Of a DNA stretch of 64,000 bases, positions 45,299 through 53,864 are shown one piece after another. The translations under genes and the position numbers were made by a program. Source of the stretch: Anaerolineae bacterium (lineage in GTDB: Bacteria > Chloroflexota > Anaerolineae > Aggregatilineales > Aggregatilineaceae); the NCBI GenBank assembly GCA_023382715.1, contig JAHDWP010000009.1, positions 29,913 through 93,912 of the forward strand, written 5' to 3'. Below the pieces are notes generated by a model. The model was not told where the DNA came from. It saw nothing but the letters and a program-made list of their open reading frames with translations, and did no database searches. Every line of letters begins with the position of its first letter. The first letter of the stretch is position 1.

Positions 45299-46434
45299 TG
45301 CGCGTTGCGTTCCTGACCCCTGAGCTTCATGCCCCCTACGGCTGGGCGCGCTACGCCCTCGAGCTGGCCCGCGCCCTGACCGCGCAGGGGATCGAAGTGG
45401 TGGCCCTCACCCAGCCCGGTGCAGCGCTGTCCGCAGCGGATGGGCTGGCCGATGTGCGCCCCGTGCTGCCCCGCCTGGTGCCGCGCCCGCGCCTGTTCGT
45501 CGTCCGCTCGCTGCTGGCGATCGCGCGCGTCCGCCGGGCGACCGCTGACTGCGACCTGCTGCACGTGGTCGCCGAGCCGTATAGCGCGGTTGGCGCGTTG
45601 GCTGCCGGGCGGCGCCCGCTGGTGGTGACGGCGCACGGCACCTACGTGCCGCAGACAGTCCGGCGGCGGCTGGTCGGCGCGCTCTATCGGCGGGCCTACC
45701 GCCGCGCCCACCTGATCGCCGTCAGCGAGTTCACCGCCGCCCAGGTGCGCGCCGCCCTGCCCGGTGCCGTACCGGAGGTCATCCGCAACGGCGTGCACGT
45801 CGCCCGCTTCCAGGCACCCGCCCCCGCGCCCGCCAGGCGCGGCCCGACCATCCTGGCCACCGGCGGCGTCAAGGCGCGCAAGGGGACGCATCTGCTGGTG
45901 GCGGCGCTGGCCCGCGTGCGCCAGCGCGTGCCCGACGCGCAGCTTGTCGTGACCGGCATCCAGTTGGAGCCAGACTACCTGGCCAGCGTGCAGGAGCAGG
46001 CGCGCACCCTGGGCCTGGCGGACTGCGTGCACCTGCCCGGCCAGGTGCCGGAAGACGAACTGCGCGGCTGGTATCAACATGCGGACGTGTTCGCGCTGCC
46101 CTCGCTGACAGTGGGCGAGAAATTCGAGGGCTTCGGGCTGGTCTTCCTGGAGGCGAGCGCGTGCGGGCTGCCGGTGATCGGCACGACGGGCAGCGGCGTA
46201 GCCGAGGCGGTGCTCGACGGCGAGACGGGGCTGCTCGTCCCGCAGGACGACGTGCCCGCGCTGGCCGAGGCCATCATCCGTGTGCTGACCGACGAAGCGC
46301 TGCGCGCGCGGCTGGGGGCGGCGGGTCGCGCCTACGCCCAGACGCAGGATTGGGCGCAGGTCGCCGGGCAGGTGGTGGCCATCTACGAGCAGGGGACGCA
46401 TTCGCGCGTGGAGCGAGCGTCTCCCAATCGCTGA
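45298..46434 (+). CDS. GT4-family glycosyltransferase
   Basis: 378 residues from the ATG at 45298 (TGATG junction, AGGAGG-like GGAGGAAAGGGC upstream; a longer in-frame upstream start is a shadow). GT-B motifs: TPELHAPYGWARYALELARAL, EVIRNGVHVARFQ, GGVKARKGTHLLVAAL, EKFEGFGLVFLEASACGLPVIGTTGSGVAEAV. Last of the five in this glycan cluster. Confidence 0.9.
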   Translation: MRVAFLTPELHAPYGWARYALELARALTAQGIEVVALTQPGAALSAADGLADVRPVLPRLVPRPRLFVVRSLLAIARVRRATADCDLLHVVAEPYSAVGALAAGRRPLVVTAHGTYVPQTVRRRLVGALYRRAYRRAHLIAVSEFTAAQVRAALPGAVPEVIRNGVHVARFQAPAPAPARRGPTILATGGVKARKGTHLLVAALARVRQRVPDAQLVVTGIQLEPDYLASVQEQARTLGLADCVHLPGQVPEDELRGWYQHADVFALPSLTVGEKFEGFGLVFLEASACGLPVIGTTGSGVAEAVLDGETGLLVPQDDVPALAEAIIRVLTDEALRARLGAAGRAYAQTQDWAQVAGQVVAIYEQGTHSRVERASPNR

Positions 46435-46548
46435 GGCGCAGCGAGGAACGCTGAGGATAGCTTATAGAGGCCTTGCCTTTCTCCGCACCCTCGCGAAACC
46501 CCACCTGAGTTCGCCGCGCGATCTCATCCCCTGGCCCCGCTGCGCCCG

Positions 46549-46745
46549 GCCCCCCCACCCCAAACCCTTCCCTCCTGGTGGGGGAAGGGCCGGAGATGGG
46601 GGGCTGGACCAGGCCAAACCGTACACTCATTTCCGCCCTGATGCACGAGACAAGACCGCCGAGGCGCAGAGGATGCAGAGAAGGACATTGAGGAGAACTA
46701 TTGAAGACTCTCCGCTTTGTTCCGCGCTCTCTGCGCCTCGGCGGT
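46549..46745. repeat. Family A half element and family E repeat
   Basis: 46549-46603 is a single-hairpin family A remnant (CCTTCCCTCCTGGTGGGGGAAGG with outer CCCCCC/GGGGGG). 46655-46745 is a family E element with arms ACCGCCGAGGCGCAGAGG and CTCTGCGCCTCGGCGGT. Together they fill most of the 405-base gap after the glycosyltransferases; no gene is visible there. Confidence 0.75.
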
Positions 46746-46839
46746 AATGCTTTGCTCTCAGAGAGGCGGCGTGTTTTCGCTTTGCCCAGGCCGTGCTAGA
46801 ATGAAAGCCAGATGGCGAACGGAAAGGACGAGGTGCGTG

Positions 46840-47445
46840 ATGGCCGCTGGTGGGGGTTTCTGCGCCCGGCATGGCCCTTTCGATCCGCCCAACCAGACAT
46901 GCCCCTACTGCGCGCTGGAAGAGGCGCAGCGCCGCGCCTATGGCCCGCCGGCAGGGGCGGCTCAGCCGTCTGCCCCGGCGGAGGGCGAGCGCACCAACGT
47001 GATTCAGCGCAACGCTCCGCCGCCGGACGAGGCACCCGCGCCCACCGAAGCCATCCCCCGCGAAGAGGCCGAAAAGCCAGAAATTCCGCCCGAAGCCGCT
47101 GCGCCCCCGCCCGAAGCGCCGCCCACCCCATTGGGCTGGCTGGTGGTCAAGTCGCCGCCGGCGCGGCGCGGCGAGATCGTGCCTGTGCGGGCGAACCAGA
47201 TCATCGGGCGCGAGGGCGACGTGCGCTGGGACGATCCACGCCTGTCGCGCCAGCACGCCCGCGTCACGCTGGAGCCGCCGCGCGGCGATCTGGAGGGCGC
47301 GCCCGTCTTTCATCTATGGCCGTTCGGGACGACGAACCCCGTGTTCATCAACGGGCAGGAGATTCGGAGCGCGACGCCCCTGCGCGAAAACGACGAGATT
47401 CAGCTTGGCGAGACATTGTTCGTCTTCAAGTTGTTGCCGGACTGA
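46840..47445 (+). CDS. FHA-domain protein with N-terminal zinc-ribbon-like segment
   Basis: About 201 residues from the ATG at 46840 (GAGGTG upstream; the longer open frame starts in repeat DNA). N-terminus FCARHGPFDPPNQTCPYC resembles a half zinc ribbon, then a Pro/Ala/Glu-rich linker (about 35-100), then an FHA domain: IIGREGDVRWDDPRLSRQHARVTLE and PVFINGQEI. FHA domains bind phosphothreonine. Thirteen bases upstream of the PP2C-like gene, so the pair likely works together. Confidence 0.85.
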   Translation: MAAGGGFCARHGPFDPPNQTCPYCALEEAQRRAYGPPAGAAQPSAPAEGERTNVIQRNAPPPDEAPAPTEAIPREEAEKPEIPPEAAAPPPEAPPTPLGWLVVKSPPARRGEIVPVRANQIIGREGDVRWDDPRLSRQHARVTLEPPRGDLEGAPVFHLWPFGTTNPVFINGQEIRSATPLRENDEIQLGETLFVFKLLPD

Positions 47446-47457
47446 GGTGCACAGCCT

Positions 47458-49278
47458 ATGAGTCAATCGAGCGCCGCGCCGCTGCTGGTCAGCGTGGCCA
47501 TGCACACGGACGTAGGAAAGCAGCGCGAACAGAACCAGGACGCGATCGGGCACCTGACCCCCGAAGACCCGGTTATCTTGGGCCGCCTGGGACGACTGTT
47601 CGTGCTGGCCGATGCTGACGAAGCGCTGGCGCGCAGCGACCTGGCCAGCCAGTATGCCGTCAGCACCATCCTCAGCAGCTATTACGAGCAAGAGCAGGGC
47701 GCGCCGCCCGAACGCCTGGCGCGCGCCATCGCCGGCGCGAACAACGTCATCTACGCCGAGTCTCAGGAGAGCGGCGTGGAGATGGCCGCGACGGTGATCG
47801 GCGCAGTGGTACGCGGACACGACCTGATCCTGGGCACAGTTGGCGACAGCCCGGTTTACCTCGTCCGCGATGGCGCACCGCGCCGCCTGACGCCCGAACT
47901 CCCGGCGCGCGAGCTGCTCAGCGAAGGCGCTTTCGGCGAAGAGGGCGAGCCGGCGTTGAAGCTGGGCGTCAGCCACTCGGCCCAGGTGGACATCATCACC
48001 GGGCGCGTGCGGGCGGGCGATGTGGTCCTGCTGTGCAGCGACAGCCTGGCGCGTTACATCACACCGCAAGAGATGGCGCAGACCGTGATCGAACAGCCGG
48101 CTGAGCAGGCTGCCCGGACGCTGGTGGCCCTGGCCAACGAGCGCGATGGCAGTGACGATGTCTCGGTGATCGTGCTGTGCCTCAGCGAAGACAGCGAGCT
48201 GGCGCGCCTGCCGCACATCCCCAACCCGATGGAGGCGTGGGGAGTGCCGCGCCGCTCGGAACGGATGCGCCCCGCCGAGGCTGCGGCTCCCACTGCGTCT
48301 GGCGCGCAGACAGCCGCCAGCCTGCTCGGCGTTGTGTACCGGCTGCTGCGCGGCAACACCGTGCTGACCGGCGTGAGCATGGTGGTGGCGCTGGTGCTGT
48401 TTGTGCTGCTCATGCTGGTGATTTCCAGCCGGGGCGATGAGAAGAAGGCGCCCCCCAAGGCGACGCCCATCCCGCCGGCGGCGCTGACGCAAACGGTGAC
48501 GGCTGGCCAGCAGAGGACGGCTCAAGCGGTTGCCCAGGCGACGAGCGACGCGGCCCTGGCGGCGACTTCTGCAGAAGCGGCCCGGCTGACGCTCACCCCG
48601 CCCACGCCCGTGCCCACCAGCGGCCCGCAGATGGAGACGGGTCTGTGGTTCAAGGTGCTCCCCGGTGACCCGATCCCGACCTTCGATGCGCCGGACCTGC
48701 ACGCCGAGCCTTTGACCGCCCTGGAGCCGGGCAGCAACTACCGTGTCTCCAGCGTAAATCGCGAAGCCAACGCCGGGCCGTGGTATCAGGTGGTGGATAA
48801 CCTGGGTGAGGAGATACGTTGGGTCAACGGGCCGAGCCTGCACGCGCGCATCGTCGTTGTGAACGATGCCGGGGACCCGCTGCCGGACGAGGCGCAGCCG
48901 CTCGACGTGCCCCCGCCGGGGCCGGATGGCGCGCCCGCACCAACGCGCACACCCGCCGAAACCGCTACCCCGCGCCCCATGCAATCTGGCACGCCGGGGA
49001 CTCCGGTTCCGCCGCTCACGCCCACGTCCACTACGCGCCCGTCCATCTCCTACAGCGTGGAGTCCTGGGGGGTGGGCACTATGGTTGTGCTCAAGATGAA
49101 TCTGGATCTCTGTCGTATCCCGGACGTGCTGGCGTGCGACGTGGGCAGCGCGTCTGAGGGGGAGATTGGGACGATTGTCCAGGGGCCAGTCCCGGCGGGC
49201 GAGCACTGGTGGTGGGAAGTCGAGTTCCAGGATGGGCGCGCTGGCTGGGTGGCCCAGGCGCTGCTGAAGACTCCGTAG
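47458..49278 (+). CDS. PP2C-like phosphatase domain, membrane anchor and SH3-like extracellular domains
   Basis: 606 residues. PP2C fold about 10-240: REQNQDA, LFVLADADEA (normally VADGMGG), TVGDSPVYLVRDG, LLCSDSL (normally SDG) and GSDDVSVIVL (normally S-DN). The metal-binding Asp residues are kept but the neighbouring Gly/Asn are replaced, so activity is uncertain. One transmembrane helix (about 300-325: LTGVSMVVALVLFVLLMLVI), a Pro/Thr linker and two beta-rich SH3-like domains (about 390-470 and 525-606) outside the cell. The arrangement suggests a wall or ligand sensor linked to phosphothreonine signalling. Confidence 0.8.
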   Translation: MSQSSAAPLLVSVAMHTDVGKQREQNQDAIGHLTPEDPVILGRLGRLFVLADADEALARSDLASQYAVSTILSSYYEQEQGAPPERLARAIAGANNVIYAESQESGVEMAATVIGAVVRGHDLILGTVGDSPVYLVRDGAPRRLTPELPARELLSEGAFGEEGEPALKLGVSHSAQVDIITGRVRAGDVVLLCSDSLARYITPQEMAQTVIEQPAEQAARTLVALANERDGSDDVSVIVLCLSEDSELARLPHIPNPMEAWGVPRRSERMRPAEAAAPTASGAQTAASLLGVVYRLLRGNTVLTGVSMVVALVLFVLLMLVISSRGDEKKAPPKATPIPPAALTQTVTAGQQRTAQAVAQATSDAALAATSAEAARLTLTPPTPVPTSGPQMETGLWFKVLPGDPIPTFDAPDLHAEPLTALEPGSNYRVSSVNREANAGPWYQVVDNLGEEIRWVNGPSLHARIVVVNDAGDPLPDEAQPLDVPPPGPDGAPAPTRTPAETATPRPMQSGTPGTPVPPLTPTSTTRPSISYSVESWGVGTMVVLKMNLDLCRIPDVLACDVGSASEGEIGTIVQGPVPAGEHWWWEVEFQDGRAGWVAQALLKTP

Positions 49279-49315
49279 GGCAGCGGGCAGCGTTTTCGGC
49301 GATCTGGGTCCAGTG

Positions 49316-49582
49316 GTCAGTTGTCAGTTGGCGGAGCGGCTAGTGCCCCAGAGCGGAAATGAGCATACAGTCTGGCCTGGTCCGGCCCCCCATCCCCGGC
49401 CCTTCCCCCACGAGGGGGGAAGGGAGAAGAGCGCGCCCGCCGAGCTTCTCCCTCCCTGCGGGAGAGGGGTTTGGGGTGGGGGGCAGCGAGCAACTACCGG
49501 CGGACTTCCGCCAGCCTGTACGAGGTGGGCAGCCTGGCTCGTCGCGCTGAAGACTGATCACTGAAGACCGATCGCTGATCAC
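49316..49582. repeat. Family A repeat (49386-49512) bracketed by family F units
   Basis: GGTCAGTTGTCAGTTGGCGG at about 49314, the full family A double hairpin with CTTCCGCC tail at 49386-49512, then GAAGACTGATCACTGAAGACCGATCGCTGATCACC-like F units. It lies between convergent genes; no gene is visible in the 320-base gap. Confidence 0.75.
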
Positions 49583-49598
49583 CACCGTCCGCCTGCGC

Positions 49599-50264
49599 TC
49601 AGCTCTCCACATGGAAGGTCAGCGCCGTATCGCCAATGGTGATGCGGTCGCCATTGCGCAGGCGCTGGGCCATGACGCGCTCGCCGTTGATCAGCGTGCC
49701 GTGCGAGCTGCGCTGATCCTGCAGGTAAAATGCCCCCCTGCCATAGCGAATCAGAAAATGCCTGCGCGACACTTTGGGGTCGAAAACCTGAATGTCACAG
49801 GCAGTTGAGCGCCCAACCAGCGTGTCGGGCTTGTCCAGCCAGGCCCGCTGGGTAGCCAGCGCCCCGCCGATTCCTTCCAGCCAGGCGCGGGGCATGGCCG
49901 CCGGGCGCGAAGCGGGGCCTTGTGTCATGATCGGGGACACGGACGGGCGCGGCATAGGCTGTGGCGCTCTGGCGTGCGGCGGCGGTGGCCCCGCCGGGCG
50001 GAGCGGCAGCGCAGAGCCGAGCGATTGCCCGCACTGTTCGCAGGCGGGCGCTCCGGGTGGGTTCAGCGTCCCGCAGCGCGGGCAAGGGGCGGCCCCCGCA
50101 CGCGGCAGCGGGCGCGACCCTGTGCCCACCTGGCTGCCTGCGCGCAGATAGACCACCAGCAGCGCGATCCCGGCCATAAACGCGATCAGCGCGCCAACCC
50201 CTACGACCAGCAGGATCAGAATTTCCACTGCGATTTCCCCGCCCCGGCACCATCCCTGTGGCAT
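49599..50264 (-). CDS. Membrane-anchored zinc-ribbon FHA protein
   Basis: 221 residues from the ATG at 50264: one transmembrane helix (about 14-38), zinc ribbon CPRCGTLNPPGAPACEQCG (about 61-79), Pro-rich linker, C-terminal FHA domain with TLVGRSTACDIQVFDPKVSRRHFLI, SSHGTLING. A GTG at 50228 with GGGGA upstream is an alternative start, but a good promoter places transcription start at the ATG itself. Encoded convergently with the PP2C gene; may be a phosphothreonine reader of the same system. Confidence 0.85.
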   Translation of the reverse strand: MPQGWCRGGEIAVEILILLVVGVGALIAFMAGIALLVVYLRAGSQVGTGSRPLPRAGAAPCPRCGTLNPPGAPACEQCGQSLGSALPLRPAGPPPPHARAPQPMPRPSVSPIMTQGPASRPAAMPRAWLEGIGGALATQRAWLDKPDTLVGRSTACDIQVFDPKVSRRHFLIRYGRGAFYLQDQRSSHGTLINGERVMAQRLRNGDRITIGDTALTFHVES

Positions 50265-50269
50265 TGTCC

Positions 50270-50298
50270 AGTATAAAAGCCGCCGCCCTGCGCTGCAA
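50270..50298 (-). promoter_or_regulatory. Promoter of the zinc-ribbon FHA gene, leaderless geometry
   Basis: Minus strand TTGCAG (50298-50293), 17-base spacer, TATACT (50275-50270). The expected start falls at the ATG (50264). Confidence 0.7.
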
Positions 50299-50382
50299 TA
50301 GGCAACTGGCAGAGTGCCAGGGCAAATGCCGCAAACGTGCGCGTTTGACTACTTTTGCTTGCACCCCCGAGAGCAGAGCGAC

Positions 50383-50424
50383 TTGACATTTGTCAATTAC
50401 ATCCTCGTTCATTCGTGATATTCT
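50383..50424 (+). promoter_or_regulatory. Class II Crp/Fnr-type promoter of cytochrome gene 1
   Basis: TTGACATTTGTCAA (50383-50396) is a perfect TTGAC-N4-GTCAA palindrome; TATTCT (50419-50424) is the -10, with ATTACA 17 bases ahead of it as a weak -35. The palindrome centre falls at -41.5 from the predicted start. Conserved exactly in copy 2. Confidence 0.7.
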
Positions 50425-50482
50425 GAACAATGGGAGAGCAACAAACAGTTATCACCAGACTCAAGCGGGATTTGCAGAGGGC

Positions 50483-50534
50483 CGTCTGGTCGCAATTCGC
50501 TTCTTGGAATTGCGGGCCGGACGCTTTTCGTTTT
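50483..50534 (+). other. Leader hairpin with T-rich tail upstream of cytochrome gene 1
   Basis: CGTCTGG (50483-50489) pairs with CCGGACG (50517-50523) and CGCAATTC (50491-50498) with GAATTGCG (50507-50514), followed by TTTTCGTTTT. It looks like an intrinsic terminator or attenuator in the about 195-base leader. The second copy keeps a weaker version with different bases (CCGCAACC/GGGTGCGG). The 105 bases after it are nearly identical in both leaders. Confidence 0.55.
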
Positions 50535-50624
50535 GAAGGGAGGTGCCGATAAGAAGAGTTAGGTCAGCCCGATGAACACCCGTCTGGAAGCAAGATTGAC
50601 GCGCATATCACAGAGGAGTTCGAA

Positions 50625-51938
50625 GTGAAGACTATCTACAAGGCCCTAACTTGCCTGCTCCTGGTATCTTTCCTGGCAGCAGGTCTGGCGGCAGTTCCGC
50701 ACCTCGCCTCGGCCCAAGGAGAACCTGACCGGCTTGCCGAGATGCGCACGGTGATCGCCAAGAAAGTATCGGAAATCCCTGTAATCGATGGTGATTTCTC
50801 CGATCCGGCATGGGCAGAAGCGGCAACTACGGCTTATGGCCCTAGCAGATGGCAGGCCGTGTACACCGATGACGAGATGGCAATGCACGTTAGTTGGGTC
50901 GATCACGACGCTAACATCGATCAGCGAGGCACGTGGAACTGGGACGCTGACGCGCAGTCGTGGTGGCGAACCGGTTGGGAGCCGGGAACCTGGGAAGGCT
51001 TCAGTGGCGAAAGGCATCCTGAATGGATGAGTATCGCGTTCGATATAAACTCGGAAATCAGTGATGCTTCGATGGCCGATATTGATGTAGGTTGCGGTGC
51101 TACCTGCCATGAATATCCTCCCGGTTCAGGTAAGATGCACCATGGGACCTGGGCGCCGGGTGCATATATCGATCTGTGGTATGTGATGTTCAGACACGCC
51201 TTTGGGCCCGGTGGTTCTCTGGAGGACATGGGTTTCATCCAGGGTGGCACCAGCGTCTCTCAATCACCACAAGAAGAGCTGATATTCAACCCCTCAGATC
51301 CAGTGGATGTTCGCGGGGTAATCAATGGCCGCATCACGTTCGCGGGTTACCTTGACGACAGAATACTAGGCTCATGGGAGGACCCGGAATTCGTAGCTCG
51401 TGAGAATCCGGGCGATCTGTATTGCTTGAACTGTCACAGGGACCTGGGATTGTCGTATGAACCACTAGAAATAGACTACACCCGCAGTGACGTTGGCACT
51501 CCGGCATACCGCGAGAACTGGAATGAAGACCAGTCTGCACCTCTCTACATGGAACTCGCCCCTGAGAACTTCATGGATTGTATGGCGCTAACCCAGGCCG
51601 AAATTGACGCTGGCGAAGCGGTGCTGATCGCCGATCTCAGTGAAGCCGAGATTGGGAAGGCCTGGGACAACTACGCCGCTCTGAACGGTGTTGTCCCGCA
51701 GCATATCCTGCAAGAGCCGACCGAGAGCCATGCTGATGTTCAGGTTGCAGCAACCTGGGAGAATGGCTACTGGAATCTGGAACTGAAACGGAAGCTGGTA
51801 ACCGGCTATGACGACGACGTCCAATTCGATGATCTCAGCAAAGATTATCACTTCGGCGTAACGCAGTGGAGCCATAGGCGATTCATTGGGGCTGAAGAGC
51901 ATGGCACTGCCTCCTGGACTCTGCGTTTCGAGCAGTAA
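50625..51938 (+). CDS. Secreted dihaem cytochrome c with ethylbenzene-dehydrogenase-like haem domain, copy 1
   Basis: 437 residues from a GTG at 50625 (AGGAG seven bases upstream). A secretion signal (MKTIYKALTCLLLVSFLAAG, cleavage near ASA-Q) leads into an EB_dh/DOMON-like beta domain (IPVIDGDFSDPAWAEA). Two haem motifs: CGATCH at 157-162, with three residues between the cysteines instead of two, and a normal CLNCH at 267-271. No membrane anchor. Paralogue of the next gene. Codon use is less GC-rich than in neighbours, suggesting transfer. Likely an extracytoplasmic electron carrier, partner unknown. Confidence 0.82.
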   Translation: MKTIYKALTCLLLVSFLAAGLAAVPHLASAQGEPDRLAEMRTVIAKKVSEIPVIDGDFSDPAWAEAATTAYGPSRWQAVYTDDEMAMHVSWVDHDANIDQRGTWNWDADAQSWWRTGWEPGTWEGFSGERHPEWMSIAFDINSEISDASMADIDVGCGATCHEYPPGSGKMHHGTWAPGAYIDLWYVMFRHAFGPGGSLEDMGFIQGGTSVSQSPQEELIFNPSDPVDVRGVINGRITFAGYLDDRILGSWEDPEFVARENPGDLYCLNCHRDLGLSYEPLEIDYTRSDVGTPAYRENWNEDQSAPLYMELAPENFMDCMALTQAEIDAGEAVLIADLSEAEIGKAWDNYAALNGVVPQHILQEPTESHADVQVAATWENGYWNLELKRKLVTGYDDDVQFDDLSKDYHFGVTQWSHRRFIGAEEHGTASWTLRFEQ

Positions 51939-52000
51939 CTCCGCCTGGGGCATAGCCTGTACCCTCCGGGCTGCGCCCCCCTTCTAAGCCCGGATCAGTG

Positions 52001-52038
52001 AGGAGCTGTCCGTACATCCTGGACAGCTCCTTCTTTGT
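52001..52038 (+). terminator. Terminator of cytochrome gene 1
   Basis: AGGAGCTGTCC and GGACAGCTCCT form a perfect 11-bp stem with a 9-base loop, then TTCTTT. Identical in sequence to the terminator at 53705. Confidence 0.9.
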
Positions 52039-52123
52039 GCTCATTCGACGGGATGGACAGGGGGTTCCCTCCGGGTGCGCCGCGTAGGTGACTGGCAGCC
52101 AGAGAGCGAGATCTTGTCACGAC

Positions 52124-52165
52124 TTGACATTTGTCAATTACATCCCTGTTCATTCGTGATATTCT
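52124..52165 (+). promoter_or_regulatory. Class II Crp/Fnr-type promoter of cytochrome gene 2
   Basis: The same TTGACATTTGTCAA palindrome (52124-52137) and TATTCT (52160-52165), with the same 36-base offset as at 50383. The flanking leader has diverged in its middle part, so the conserved promoter blocks are likely under selection. Confidence 0.7.
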
Positions 52166-52367
52166 GAACGATAGGCCGTAGGAACCAATGGTCGCCCCAT
52201 GCTCAAGCAACATTTTGAAGAAGGCTGTCTGGCCGCAACCTGCTTCTGGGGGTGCGGATTGAGTGCTGTCTTGTTTTGAAGGGAGATGCCGATAAGAAGA
52301 GTTAGGTCAGCCCGATGAACACCCGTCTGGAAGCAAGATTGACGCGCATATCACAGAGGAGTTCGAA

Positions 52368-53642
52368 GTGAAGACTATCTACAAGGCCCTAACTTGCCTG
52401 CTCCTGGTATCTTTCCTGGCAGCGGGTCTGGCGGCAGTTCCGCGCCTTAAGAGCGTCTCAGCACAAGACCGCGACGCAATTGCCGAGTTACTCACTGTGG
52501 TCGCCAAGAAAGTAGACGAGATGCCCGTCATTGATGGCGACTTCTCCGATCCGGCGTGGGCAGAGGCAACGCCTACGTCCATCGGCGGTTGGACCTGGAA
52601 AGCGGTCTACGACGATGACGAGGTGGCGCTGTACATTGGCTGGACGTCTCACAGTGCCAGAATTGACGTGCGCGGCACGTGGAATTGGGACAGCGAGACG
52701 CAGACATGGTGGCGGACCGTTTGGGATACGCCGATGCGTTTGGGCGAGTGGTTCAGCATCTCTTTTGACATTTCCAGTGACTTGTCAACCGCCCCCATGA
52801 CCGAAGAAGGCTGCGGCGCTTTCTGCCATGAATATCCTCCGGGTTCGGGCATATTTCACCATCAGACCAACGCATTGGAGGCTTACGTCGATTCATGGTT
52901 GGTCTTCGCGAAGCACGGCTTCAGGCCAAACTCCGGTGTAGATAGCGGCTGGCTCCTGGGAGTGACGAGCGCTTCTCAGGAAGGCGACCTGGTCTTCAAC
53001 TCTTCGGATCCGCTCCGCGACCGCGAAGTCATTGATGGCAAGGTCACCTTTGTGGGCTACTCTGAAGACAAGGTCTTCGCCTCTCCGGACGATCCCAAAT
53101 TCGCTGCGCGCGACACACCCGCCGACCGCTACTGCCAGAAATGCCATGACGAGCTAAATGTGATCGTGGAGGGGACGGATCCACTGCTGCTGAACTACAC
53201 CTTCGGCGACCCTGGCGACATCCTCTACTCCGAGAACTGGAATGATAACCATGCTGCACCTCTCTACATAGAGATCGCCCCCGAAGACTGGGTGGATGCC
53301 ATGGTGATCACCCAAGCTGAGATTGACTCCGGCGAAGCAGTGCCGGTCGCTGACCTCAGCGCTGACGAAATTACGGAGTACTGGGACAAGTACGCCGCTC
53401 TGAACGCTATCGTCCCCAACCTGGTCCTGCAGGAGCCGTCTGGCGACCAGGCTGACATCCGCACCGCAGCGACCTGGCACAACGGGTACTGGGCCGTGGA
53501 GATGAGGCGAAACCGGGTAACCGGCAGCGATTATGATGTCCAGTTCGACGATCTCAACAAGGATTACCCCTTCGCGGTAACCATGAATGTCCATCAGACT
53601 GGTTTCCTGTATGAAGGCTGGACTCTGCGCTTCGAGCAGTAA
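52368..53642 (+). CDS. Secreted dihaem cytochrome c with ethylbenzene-dehydrogenase-like haem domain, copy 2
   Basis: 424 residues from GTG 52368, with the same signal peptide as copy 1 almost to the residue and then about half-identical mature sequence. EB_dh-like start MPVIDGDFSDPAWAEA; haem motifs CGAFCH at 149-154 (again three residues between Cys) and CQKCH at 256-260. Own promoter and terminator. Result of a tandem duplication of a roughly 1.7-kb unit, followed by divergence of the mature protein. Confidence 0.82.
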   Translation: MKTIYKALTCLLLVSFLAAGLAAVPRLKSVSAQDRDAIAELLTVVAKKVDEMPVIDGDFSDPAWAEATPTSIGGWTWKAVYDDDEVALYIGWTSHSARIDVRGTWNWDSETQTWWRTVWDTPMRLGEWFSISFDISSDLSTAPMTEEGCGAFCHEYPPGSGIFHHQTNALEAYVDSWLVFAKHGFRPNSGVDSGWLLGVTSASQEGDLVFNSSDPLRDREVIDGKVTFVGYSEDKVFASPDDPKFAARDTPADRYCQKCHDELNVIVEGTDPLLLNYTFGDPGDILYSENWNDNHAAPLYIEIAPEDWVDAMVITQAEIDSGEAVPVADLSADEITEYWDKYAALNAIVPNLVLQEPSGDQADIRTAATWHNGYWAVEMRRNRVTGSDYDVQFDDLNKDYPFAVTMNVHQTGFLYEGWTLRFEQ

Positions 53643-53704
53643 CTCCGTCTGGGGTATAGCCTGTACCCTCCGGGCTGCGCCCCCCTTCTAAGCCCGGATC
53701 AGTG

Positions 53705-53742
53705 AGGAGCTGTCCGTACATCCTGGACAGCTCCTTCTTTGT
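53705..53742 (+). terminator. Terminator of cytochrome gene 2
   Basis: Same 11-bp stem (AGGAGCTGTCC/GGACAGCTCCT) and TTCTTT tail as at 52001. Confidence 0.9.
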
Positions 53743-53864
53743 GCGCCAATGACCACTGCACACGAACTCATGCATAACCCACGCCCTGCGCAATGCGGTA
53801 TACTGGAGTCAGCGCACAGCCACAGATCAGCCGCCTGCCTTGCGCAGGATGGCGAGGGAGACCC

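Noticed and set aside
49313..49564. Plus-strand open frame after the PP2C gene
   Set aside because: It is made entirely of family F and A repeat sequence (reads like PHPRPFPHEGG), as do several similar short frames in repeat regions.
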